Shown here piece after piece: positions 18,049-25,938 of a stretch of DNA of 64,000 bases (within the stretch, counting starts at the first letter, position 1; each line of letters starts with the position of its first letter). This DNA is from Klebsiella pneumoniae. GTDB taxonomy: Bacteria > Pseudomonadota > Gammaproteobacteria > Eutrophobiales > Eutrophobiaceae. The DNA is taken from positions 120,683 through 184,682 of the forward strand of contig CAMDWI010000005.1 of the NCBI GenBank assembly GCA_945878555.1, in the 5' to 3' direction. Made by a program: the position numbers and the translations under genes. Under the pieces are notes generated by a model. It worked only from the letters and a program-made list of their open reading frames with translations. It ran no database searches and had not been told where the DNA came from.

Positions 18049-18314
18049 TTTTACTGGATGCTGGCGTGCGCCAGCATGACGTAGAGACAATTGCACCCTG
18101 CTTGTCATACTGGTGAACGCCATATTGTCGTAGAGACAATCGCACCCTGCTTGTCATACTGGTGAACGCCATATTGTCGTAGAGACAATCGCACCCTGCT
18201 TGTCATACTGGTGAACGGGGTGAACGCCAGCATCTGCTGCACAGGATGTGCAAATGACGCAGAGCGCATGATCGCAAACCTCGTCATGCTGGCGCACGCC
18301 AGCATCCAGTAAAA
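18049..18314. mobile_element. MITE-like element with 33-bp perfect terminal inverted repeats
   Basis: The ends 18049-18081 and 18282-18314 are perfect 33-bp inverted copies (TTTTACTGGATGCTGGCG at the left end). Each end contains its own 20-bp palindrome, ATGCTGGCG-TG-CGCCAGCAT at 18058-18077 and its partner at 18286-18305. The 266-bp element has no gene inside; it holds the 49-bp tandem repeat. Related sequence occurs at 23611-23754. The layout is that of a nonautonomous element or a clustered REP pair. Confidence 0.7.
18081..18217. repeat. 49-bp tandem repeat, 2.8 copies
   Basis: Units start at 18081, 18130 and 18179 with GTAGAGACAA. Copies 1 and 2 differ by one base (ATTGC against ATCGC) and the third stops after 39 bases. 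It lies inside the MITE-like element. No variable spacers are present, so it is not a CRISPR array. Confidence 0.9.
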
Positions 18315-18344
18315 CATACACCGCCCCCAGGGCGGACATTCTCC

Positions 18345-18722
18345 CTACGGGTTGACGATCGCAATCGCCTCCACCTCCACCACCAACCCCGGTTGCGCAA
18401 GCGCTGTGATCCCGACCATCGTTGAACACGGTTTCCGACCGGGGAAGAATTCGGCGCGGGCGCGGCTGAAGTCGGCGCGGTGGGCGATGTCGGTCACGAA
18501 TACGGTGATCTTGACCACGTCGTTCATGCTGCCGCCGGCGGCCTCGACCAGTGCCTGGATCTTCGACAGGCAGGATACGGACTGGGTGTAGGCATCGGTG
18601 CTGGCGTCGGAGGCGATCATGCCGGACAGGAACAGCTGGTTGCCGACCTTCAGGCAGTTGGTGAAGTTTTTGTTTTCCGGCTCCGGGGCGCCGGGGGCTG
18701 TGATTTGTACGATCGGGTTCAT
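18345..18722 (-). CDS. RidA family protein (YjgF/YER057c/UK114)
   Basis: 125 residues. NQLFLSGMIASD, QSVSCLSKIQALVEAAGGSMNDVVKITVFVTD and STMVGITALAQPGLVVEVEAIAIV are the usual RidA elements. The catalytic Arg of true RidA (in the R-x-x-V-E or similar stretch near the C-terminus) does not stand out: the segment here is STMVGITALAQPG, so enamine/imine deaminase activity is uncertain and it may be a sister subfamily. GGAG lies before the ATG. It stands alone beside the repeat. Confidence 0.87.
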   Translation of the reverse strand: MNPIVQITAPGAPEPENKNFTNCLKVGNQLFLSGMIASDASTDAYTQSVSCLSKIQALVEAAGGSMNDVVKITVFVTDIAHRADFSRARAEFFPGRKPCSTMVGITALAQPGLVVEVEAIAIVNP

Positions 18723-18846
18723 GGGGGTCTCCGTGATTGATGCAGAATATTAACATGTGAATGATTTTTTACACCTATCAGGTATTTACCGGGATTATCT
18801 CCTATACTTTTAATGTACCTGTATTTTCTGAATGAGGAGAATTGCC

Positions 18847-19500
18847 ATGCGTAATCGACTGTCACACCGGGTCCTGTTCTGGCTGTTGGCGCTGGTGCCG
18901 ATGGCGGCGGTTCAGGCACAACCATATGAGTTTTACGTCAGCGGTAATCTGGGGCTGGCCATGCCGATGGACAGTGATAGTACGATTGATACCGAGCCGG
19001 ACCTGCTGATGGAATTTGACCTCGATAACAGCCCGCTGTTGTCCGCCGCGATTGGGGTGATCGAGAATACCTACTACCGCTCCGAGATCGAGCTGTCACA
19101 TCAAAGCCATGACCTCGAAGGTCTGCGCGTCAGCGGCATGACCATAGCGCCGGAAGATATCGGCCTGTCCGGTGAGGCCTCCTCACTGAATGCGCTGATA
19201 AATGCCTACTTTGATTTTGATGCCGGTACGAACTTGACAACGTATCTGACCGCCGGGGCCGGTGTTGCCAATGTCGACATCGACTCGCGGTTGCAGATCG
19301 AAAATGACGTGTACACCTCTGATGACGAAGACACGGCGTTTGCCTGGAAGCTGGGCGGTGGACTCGGGCTGGACCTGACCGAAAATTTCACCATCGATCT
19401 GGGCTACCGTTATTTCTCCGCGCACAAGCTTAAATTTGAATCGCTGCGCACGGAGGTCCGGAGCCACAATCTGACGGCAGGGTTCCGGTTCCGGTTTTAG
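18847..19500 (+). CDS. Outer-membrane beta-barrel protein
   Basis: 217 residues from the ATG at 18847; the upstream ATG at 18832 overlaps the GAGGAG ribosome-binding site. A signal peptide ends VQAQ. The mature part alternates strands typical of an 8-stranded OmpA/OmpW-like barrel: YVSGNLGLAMPM, TYLTAGAGVANVD, WKLGGGLGLDLTENFTIDLGYRYFS, and the C-terminal FRFRF ends in Phe for BAM recognition. Role unknown. Confidence 0.85.
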   Translation: MRNRLSHRVLFWLLALVPMAAVQAQPYEFYVSGNLGLAMPMDSDSTIDTEPDLLMEFDLDNSPLLSAAIGVIENTYYRSEIELSHQSHDLEGLRVSGMTIAPEDIGLSGEASSLNALINAYFDFDAGTNLTTYLTAGAGVANVDIDSRLQIENDVYTSDDEDTAFAWKLGGGLGLDLTENFTIDLGYRYFSAHKLKFESLRTEVRSHNLTAGFRFRF

Positions 19501-19646
19501 CGATACCCGGAGACAAACAGTAACGTTTTATTTTCGATTTACCCTACCCTGGTTCTGGAAAATAACGAAAGATTTATTTCACCATTGTACGGCCTCTAGC
19601 TGGTAAAGTTTCCGTAGTCTGTTTCGGATCTGTCCCGAGGTTGTAC

Positions 19647-21746
19647 ATGAGAGTCTGTAGAGTTGTCGTATCATTATTGATAGCCACAATCATCACTGCG
19701 CCAGGTTTTGCGCAATGTCAGGAGGTGGGTGGTGAACTAAGTCAGGAAGGCGTGGTAACCTTTACTGCCGGGTTCATGCAACGGTATCAACCGAACACGG
19801 CGCTCGATATGGTCAACCGCATCCCCGGATTCACGCTGAACGATGGCAGCAACAAGCGTGGTTTTGGTGGCGCCGCCGGGAATGTGTTAATCAATGATCG
19901 TCGGCCCAGTGCGAAGAAGGACCAGCCCTCGGCGATACTCGGTCGCATCTCGGCAGACATGGTCGAGCGGATAGAGCTGATCCGGGTCAAGGTGCGTGAC
20001 ATCGACCTGCTCGGGCAAACGGCGGTCGTCAATGTGATCCTGAAGGCCGATGCACCGGCGTCTGTCCGCTGGGAATCGAGTGTCCGCTACAATTTTGATC
20101 TGGGAACGACCCCTTATGGCGCTGTCTCGCTGGCCGACCGCTGGCGCCAGCTGGATTTTAACGTCGGTTTTGACTATCGCCATATCACCTATGGTGACCC
20201 GGGTGTCATCAGACGGTTCGACCCGAACGGCACACTGACCGAGATCCGTGACGATGCAGACTATGCCACCGGTCATGATGTTGGCGCTTATCTGAATGCC
20301 TCGACCTGGTTCGGCAAGAACTTTGTCCAGTTGAACGGGAAAGCGCTCGACATGCCGCGAGTGCTGATCACCACCTCGACCACGCTCCCGCAACAACCGG
20401 TTGCTCCATCCACGCAGACGATCTTCAGTTCGAATCGCAATATACGTATCTTTGAACTCGGGCTCGATGCGGAGCGGGTCTTGAGCAGCGACCTGATGGG
20501 CAAGGCCATCCTGCTGTTTTCCCGCAACGAGACTGACCCGTCCTCGTTCCAGCAGAATTTCAATAGCAGTGGTGCACAAACCCGTTTGCAGTTGGAAACA
20601 GAATTTACGATTAAAGAGGAAATGATCGGCCGGTTTGAATTTGACTGGGCAGGACTCACGGACCATGCACTCCAGCTGGATCTCGAATACGCGAACAACA
20701 CGCTGGATAATACGCTGGAGTTTACCGATGACCGCGGGACGGGGCCGGTGGTGATCGATGTACCTGGCGGTAATACCACCGTTGAAGAGAGCCGCTGGAA
20801 TTTTCTGGCGCAGGACAGCTGGTCGCTGGGCAAGCTCGACTGGAATTATGGTGTCGGTTATGAACGCTCAACCATTGCACAAATCGGTGATGCGACGAAA
20901 GAACGGACGTTCAACTATCTCAAGCCACGCGCGGTACTGACCTGGTCGCACTCCGGGCAACAACAAACCCGATTGCGTATCGAACGCGAGATCTCCCAGC
21001 TCGACTTTGTCGACTTTGTCACCGCAACCGTGTTCGAGGACGGCGACGTTACTATCGGCAACCCGGAGCTGAGACCGTCACGCACCTGGATTGGTGAACT
21101 CAGTCATGAGCGCCGCTTCGGCGATATTGGCGTGGTCAAACTGACCGCGTTCCATCACCGGATCACCGAGGTACTTGACCTGTTGCCGCTGTCTGCCACG
21201 TTCGAGGCAACCGGCAATATCGGTGACGGCAAGAAGACCGGCGTGATCCTGGAGACCACGCTTCCGCTGGAACGGCTTGGCCTGACCGGGGCGCAACTGG
21301 AAGTGAAGGTGCGCTGGCAGGACACTTCTGTGACTGACCCGGTGACCGGGTCAGAGCGGACTGTATCAATCGCCGGCGGCTTTCGTGGTGATGTCCAGTT
21401 TAATGACGATACCGATTATGCCTATGCGATCAACTTCCGCCAGGACTTCGAAGCAGCCCGCGTCTCCTGGGGCTGGGGCCTCGCTGAGCGTGGCAAACGC
21501 ATCCAGTTCAAGGCTGATGAGCTCGACATTAATAACGAGAAGTTCGAAGGGACCGCCTTCATCGAGACCACCCGCTGGCTCGGCCTGAAGGTCGGTCTTG
21601 AAGGAATGAACCTGCTCGACAACCTGCAGACGCGTGACCGCACGATCTATGTCGCCGAGCGCGGCTTATCCCCGGTGTTATTGCGTGAGATCCGCAAGGG
21701 GGATAATGGCAGGATGGTCTTTATCAAGGTCAGTGGGTCGTTCTAG
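19647..21746 (+). CDS. TonB-dependent receptor, substrate unknown
   Basis: 699 residues. A signal peptide (to about GFAQ) is followed by EGVVTFTAGF, a TonB-box-like stretch, then a plug: LDMVNRIPGFTLND, GFGGAAGNVLINDRRPS, RISADMVERIELIRV, and VVNVILKADAP. The barrel ends FIKVSGSF with terminal Phe. This plug with KRGFGGAAGNVLIN-type sequence is common in uncharacterised carbohydrate- or complex-organic receptors rather than siderophore receptors. It is convergent with the exported amidohydrolase. CGAGG precedes the ATG at 19647. Confidence 0.9.
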   Translation: MRVCRVVVSLLIATIITAPGFAQCQEVGGELSQEGVVTFTAGFMQRYQPNTALDMVNRIPGFTLNDGSNKRGFGGAAGNVLINDRRPSAKKDQPSAILGRISADMVERIELIRVKVRDIDLLGQTAVVNVILKADAPASVRWESSVRYNFDLGTTPYGAVSLADRWRQLDFNVGFDYRHITYGDPGVIRRFDPNGTLTEIRDDADYATGHDVGAYLNASTWFGKNFVQLNGKALDMPRVLITTSTTLPQQPVAPSTQTIFSSNRNIRIFELGLDAERVLSSDLMGKAILLFSRNETDPSSFQQNFNSSGAQTRLQLETEFTIKEEMIGRFEFDWAGLTDHALQLDLEYANNTLDNTLEFTDDRGTGPVVIDVPGGNTTVEESRWNFLAQDSWSLGKLDWNYGVGYERSTIAQIGDATKERTFNYLKPRAVLTWSHSGQQQTRLRIEREISQLDFVDFVTATVFEDGDVTIGNPELRPSRTWIGELSHERRFGDIGVVKLTAFHHRITEVLDLLPLSATFEATGNIGDGKKTGVILETTLPLERLGLTGAQLEVKVRWQDTSVTDPVTGSERTVSIAGGFRGDVQFNDDTDYAYAINFRQDFEAARVSWGWGLAERGKRIQFKADELDINNEKFEGTAFIETTRWLGLKVGLEGMNLLDNLQTRDRTIYVAERGLSPVLLREIRKGDNGRMVFIKVSGSF

Positions 21747-21747
21747 A

Positions 21748-23499
21748 TTACGGCTTCACCATCACACTGATCGTATTCGACGTACCACCAACCGGCGGTG
21801 GATTGAATACGTGGATGTTCACGGCGAAATACCCGATCAATGCATCCTGCTGGTACGGGCCGGGGGACACGTACGGGTTCGGCGAGGCGCTGGCGATCAT
21901 TTCGGCAGGCAGGTCAATCTCGACGCGGCGCGGGTTGATGAAATACGTCTTGACGGAAATGTCATTGATGCGCACCAGCGAGGTCTGCTGGAAGCCACTG
22001 CCCTCAATGGCAACACGCACGGACGGGCTGCCGGCGGTGACGATCGATGGTGTCACCGTGCTCAGCACTGGTGCGAAGGTGGAACCGGCAATCGCTCGCG
22101 GCGGGACGGTGTGGCTGTAATATTCCGGATGGTATTCACGCGGTACCCAGCGACCGTCTTTCATTACCTTGTCTATCTGCTGGCTGTTGCGGATGTCGGT
22201 CAGCGGGTTGGCATTCAGCACGATGAGGTCGGCCAGTTTACCCGGCTCGATCGAACCCACCTTCGCTGGTCCACGTTTGCCACCACGGCCTTCGAGTTCC
22301 TCTGCCGACCAGCGTGTGGTCGACTTGATCGCCTGCATCGGCGTCATCCCCGCCTCGACCAGCATCTGCATCTCCTGGTGCAGACCGAGACCCGGTACAC
22401 CGGCGGTGATCGCATCGGTACCGCCCTGCACCTTGCCACCGGCGGCCACAAAACGTTTCACGAACTCTTTCACGTTTTCATAGCCCTCACGAAACTCGGC
22501 CAGATCCTGTTCCGGCAGATGTTTCACATACGGCAGGTTGCCATAGCGTGTGGAGAAGTTCTTGATCTGGCGGTGCTTCGCCATCAGGCTCTTTGAAATA
22601 CTGTCGGGGAAGTACATCAGCTCCGGCTGACTGAGCACGCTGTAATCATCAAGCTCACGCTGTTTTGCATTGACGCTCATGCCGCCCCACTCATACGTCA
22701 AGGTCGGGTTGATATAAATATCTTTTGCCACCGCGTCCTTGATCATGGCATCCAGCTGGTCCCAACGTCCGCTCATGTGGTTCGCCCATGTGAGGTATTC
22801 ACCGCGCTGGAATGCTGCCAGTTCCGAATCCGGCATAACGGCCTGGCCCCAGGCCCAGATATGTTCGACCACATCAAGACCATCGGCGATGGCGTCAGGT
22901 CCGTTTTCAGCATGTCCGAAGATCATGAAGCCCATCTTGTGCGCCTCTTCGGCGGCCACCTTGTAGGCCTTGCTTATTCCGGCATTGTGCGTGGGGAAAT
23001 GGGCAATATCGGGTTCCTTCGCCAACCACTCTTTCATGATCTTGCGGATCTCAGCCGGGCTGTCCTTGCTGCCAAAAGGCGGACGATTGCCGGTGTGGAA
23101 CAGGCGTGGCAGACCGAATGAGGTCTGGCTGTGCTCGCGGGTCTGTTTGGGTACGTCGATCAACGCGACGACGGAGGTCACGCCATGATTGACAAACAAC
23201 TCACCCATGAAGTCGAGCCAGTGTACATGGGTGTCCACCATACCGGGCATGATGAACTTGCCTCCGAGATCAATAACCTCTGCGCCTTCGGGTATCGGAG
23301 CATCGGCGGCGACGATCTCGCGTATGGTATTACCTTCAATGATGATCGACCTGCCCTGCACCGGAGCATCCGCCAGGCCGTCGATGATGGTAGCGCCTTG
23401 CAGCACGACGGTGCCGGTATGTTCCTGCGCGGACAGTGTTGTGCTGATAACGATAAAAAGGAATGCAAACAGGCGGTGCAGGCTATGGCTGGAATACAT
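21748..23499 (-). CDS. Exported amidohydrolase with C-terminal IPT-like domain
   Basis: 583 residues with a signal peptide (LFAFLFIVISTTLSAQ). The amidohydrolase domain shows DTHVHW (metal HxH), FGHAENG, EHIWAW and GGTDAITAGVPG (metal Asp), placing it with imidazolonepropionase/prolidase-like enzymes. VGSIEPGKLADLIVLNANPLTDI is the usual end of the composite barrel. About 480-583 reads as a beta-rich IPT/TIG-like domain (PVLSTVTPSIVTAGSPSVRVAIEGSGF), unusual on this enzyme family. It may cleave a cyclic amide or imide in the periplasm. Its stop is 1 base from the TonB receptor stop. Confidence 0.87.
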   Translation of the reverse strand: MYSSHSLHRLFAFLFIVISTTLSAQEHTGTVVLQGATIIDGLADAPVQGRSIIIEGNTIREIVAADAPIPEGAEVIDLGGKFIMPGMVDTHVHWLDFMGELFVNHGVTSVVALIDVPKQTREHSQTSFGLPRLFHTGNRPPFGSKDSPAEIRKIMKEWLAKEPDIAHFPTHNAGISKAYKVAAEEAHKMGFMIFGHAENGPDAIADGLDVVEHIWAWGQAVMPDSELAAFQRGEYLTWANHMSGRWDQLDAMIKDAVAKDIYINPTLTYEWGGMSVNAKQRELDDYSVLSQPELMYFPDSISKSLMAKHRQIKNFSTRYGNLPYVKHLPEQDLAEFREGYENVKEFVKRFVAAGGKVQGGTDAITAGVPGLGLHQEMQMLVEAGMTPMQAIKSTTRWSAEELEGRGGKRGPAKVGSIEPGKLADLIVLNANPLTDIRNSQQIDKVMKDGRWVPREYHPEYYSHTVPPRAIAGSTFAPVLSTVTPSIVTAGSPSVRVAIEGSGFQQTSLVRINDISVKTYFINPRRVEIDLPAEMIASASPNPYVSPGPYQQDALIGYFAVNIHVFNPPPVGGTSNTISVMVKP

Positions 23500-23854
23500 G
23501 GATTTTTCCCCGTGATGGATGGCTGGATTCTACATAATCTGCCGCCCGGAGGGAATGCTGTTGAATCGGCAATTCATTCTCCTGCACAAGCTTTATCCGG
23601 GTGCTATCCTCGTCATGCTGGCGTACGCGACCCACAGGACGTGGGAAATGTCGCGAAACGCATACATGGATGTATATAGTTAATATTTAAACTACTGGAT
23701 ACTGGCGTGCGCCAGCATGACGACTGTGTGGGGGTCGCGTACGCCAGCATGACGGTATGAACTGGTAACTGACCATTTGTAATGAATTCACATCCGGTTT
23801 AACCTGAGCAACTGTTCCGAAATCAAATACATCTGACACAAGTGATTAGAACCC
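23500..23854. other. Gene-free region with repeat
   Basis: Between the amidohydrolase start and the glycerate kinase start. The middle is a repeat related to the 18-kb element (separate entry). ATACAT-GG-ATGTAT at about 23662-23675 is a small extra dyad. The rest should hold two promoters; I see nothing decisive. Confidence 0.5.
23611..23754. repeat. Second member of the MITE/REP-like family
   Basis: 23611-23633 (CGTCATGCTGGCGTACGCGA plus CCC) is repeated exactly, inverted, at 23732-23754. Between them, 23693-23722 repeats the end of the 18-kb element with one change in TACTGGATACTGGCG. So the family appears as end sequences in different arrangements. Confidence 0.75.
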
Positions 23855-24760
23855 ATGCTATCCCAATGGCAACAAACCATCATTCACGACGCCGACCCGG
23901 ACCACTGGCAGGATCTGAAACAGAAACTCACTGCCAGTCTGGACCCGGGCCTCTTCCAGCCTGCGCTGGTTGACAACTATTACCTGCCACTGTTTTTTCA
24001 TCTGCACAAGCAATTGACCGCGTACGGACAACCCGGATTCATTGTCGGGATCAATGCACCCCAGGGCGGTGGTAAATCGACGCTGACCTCGTATCTGGTG
24101 CAGCTGTTCGACTGGAGCGGATTGCGTGCAGTCACGCTGTCGATAGATGATTTTTACCTGACCCGTGCAGAGCAGCTCCGGCTGGCCAGTGATTTCCCGG
24201 ACAATCCGTATCTGCAACAACGTGGTTATCCCGGCACACACGATGTGGCACTGGGTGCAGAGATCCTCTCGCGCCTGAAACAGGCCGAACCGGGCGGGCG
24301 GCAATTGCTGCCACGTTATGACAAGTCGCAACATCAGGGACAGGGTGATCGCGCCGACCCGGCGTTGTGGCCGGAGATAACGTTGCCTGTTGATATTGTG
24401 ATGGTGGAAGGCTGGATGCTCGGCTTCCAGCCGGTGGCGCCGCAGGCGGTCACCGATCCACATCTGCAACAGATCAATCAACTGCTGGAACAGTACACGG
24501 CGTGGCACAGCCAGCTCGACAGTTTTGTGTATATCCGCCCGGATGATCCGGCACATGTGCTGGAGTGGCGCAGCGAGGCCGAAGAGCGGATGAAGGCAAA
24601 GGGCCTGCCCGGTATGTCCGCCAGCGAGGTGCGTGCCTATGCAGAAAAGTTTTTGCCTGCCTATCGATTGTATGGGCCGCAGCTTGCCCTGATGCCACCG
24701 TCTGCGCATGCCTTTTTGCAGGTCGCTATTGGCAGGAACAGATTACCGGTGCAGGACTAA
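23855..24760 (+). CDS. D-glycerate 3-kinase-like P-loop kinase (GLYK/Tda10 family)
   Basis: 301 residues. FIVGINAPQGGGKSTLTSYL carries a P-loop with Lys74. SIDDFYLTRAEQ and RGYPGTHD are characteristic of the plant GLYK/yeast Tda10 family, and VDIVMVEGWMLGFQPV is the following strand. The C-terminus has KFLPAYRLYGPQL. Plant GLYK phosphorylates glycerate at C3 to give 3-phosphoglycerate. This is homologous rather than related to GlxK/GarK kinases. Upstream sequence has no strong ribosome-binding site. The glyoxylate aminotransferase lies 8 kb away, so a glyoxylate/glycerate link is possible but not shown. Confidence 0.85.
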   Translation: MLSQWQQTIIHDADPDHWQDLKQKLTASLDPGLFQPALVDNYYLPLFFHLHKQLTAYGQPGFIVGINAPQGGGKSTLTSYLVQLFDWSGLRAVTLSIDDFYLTRAEQLRLASDFPDNPYLQQRGYPGTHDVALGAEILSRLKQAEPGGRQLLPRYDKSQHQGQGDRADPALWPEITLPVDIVMVEGWMLGFQPVAPQAVTDPHLQQINQLLEQYTAWHSQLDSFVYIRPDDPAHVLEWRSEAEERMKAKGLPGMSASEVRAYAEKFLPAYRLYGPQLALMPPSAHAFLQVAIGRNRLPVQD

Positions 24761-24854
24761 CGCGGATATGGCCCCGTCTACTGCGGATCCTCGCTGACAA
24801 AGCATAACGGCCTGTGCTAGTGTGACAACATATTTATCCGGGGGAATTAATAAT

Positions 24855-25820
24855 ATGAAGCGTACCAGGTTGAGTCCGGGGTTGGTTCTTGCACTGTTTG
24901 TACTCTCGTCTTTCCTGTCAGCGCAGGCACAAACGGTGCGTGTCGGGGCCATCAGTAATTCGATCAACAACTGGCCGATGTGGGTGGCCAATGCGAAGGG
25001 CTTTTTCAAGGATGAAGGTCTTGACGTGCAGCTGACCGTCACCGGCGAGTCCGAACATCAGCTGGATATGGTTGATGCAAAAGAGCTGGATGTGTTTCAT
25101 CAGGCGGCGGATCATTTTGTGCGCGAGATAGAGGATGGCAAGAATTATGTGGTCATCCACACGATTACGCGTGCGGCAAATGACATGCTGGTGCGACCGG
25201 AATTCAAGACCTGGGAAGACCTGCGTGGCAAGACGATTGCACTGGACAATCTGCAGACCGGTTACTGGCTGATGTACAAAAAGGTGCTGCAAAAATATGG
25301 TCTGCAACCCGGTGATTACACGCTGGCAGCCGATTCGGGTGGACCTGCAAACCGGATCAAGGCGGTCCGGGAAAACCGGGCACAGTTTACCTATATGAAT
25401 GCACCGGAGAGTGTCCAGGCCGCGCTGGAGGGTTTCCCCATCCTGACCAACTTGTCCGAGCATTTTCCCGAATTCCCGGCCTCCTCGATCGGTGCCCGCC
25501 GCGACTGGGCCGAGGCGAACCGTGCATCCGTAGTTGCCTATCTGCGTGCCTATATCCGTGCCACCGAATGGCTGTTTGACCCGGCCAACCGGGACGAGGC
25601 CATCAGCATCGCGGCGACGATCGGGCATGACAAGGCGTCGCTGCCTGGCAGTCTGGATACGTTTGTGAAAAATGGCATGGTCCGTCACGGCACGCTCAGC
25701 CAGGAAGGTTTTCGCCAGGTCGGGGAATTGCTGATCGAAGGTGGAGTCATCCAGTCTGCCGGCCCGATGGAGAAATACGCCGACCCGTCATATCAACAGG
25801 CGGCAATGCAGCCTGAATAA
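24855..25820 (+). CDS. NMT1/SsuA-like periplasmic substrate-binding protein (orphan)
   Basis: 321 residues from the ATG at 24855. Signal peptide MKRTRLSPGLVLALFVLSSF ending AQAQ. The rest is a type-2 periplasmic binding fold: VGAISNSINNWPMWVANAKGFFKDEGLDVQL, TWEDLRGKTIALDNLQTGYWLMYKKVL and RIKAVRENRAQFTYMNAPE. These resemble nitrate/taurine/thiamine-precursor binding proteins. No ABC permease or ATPase is adjacent, so its transporter must be elsewhere, or it has another use. Ligand unknown. Confidence 0.85.
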   Translation: MKRTRLSPGLVLALFVLSSFLSAQAQTVRVGAISNSINNWPMWVANAKGFFKDEGLDVQLTVTGESEHQLDMVDAKELDVFHQAADHFVREIEDGKNYVVIHTITRAANDMLVRPEFKTWEDLRGKTIALDNLQTGYWLMYKKVLQKYGLQPGDYTLAADSGGPANRIKAVRENRAQFTYMNAPESVQAALEGFPILTNLSEHFPEFPASSIGARRDWAEANRASVVAYLRAYIRATEWLFDPANRDEAISIAATIGHDKASLPGSLDTFVKNGMVRHGTLSQEGFRQVGELLIEGGVIQSAGPMEKYADPSYQQAAMQPE

Positions 25821-25829
25821 ACCTGGCAA

Positions 25830-25858
25830 GTGACAGACCCTGACAGCGGGTCTGTCAC
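25830..25858 (+). terminator. Hairpin after orphan binding protein
   Basis: GTGACAGACCC-TGACAGC-GGGTCTGTCAC, an 11-bp perfect stem 9 bases after the stop at 25820. No T tract follows within 10 bases, so it is a likely but not classical terminator. Confidence 0.6.
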
Positions 25859-25938
25859 CTATCCTCCTTGATAAATCCGGCCTGACCTGCCACAGTTAGT
25901 TAAGCAGGCGTTCGTCCTGAATCACGGGGGTTACGATT

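Noticed and set aside
18081..18217. Possible CRISPR array
   Set aside because: The 49-bp units are contiguous copies without variable spacers and no cas genes are near.
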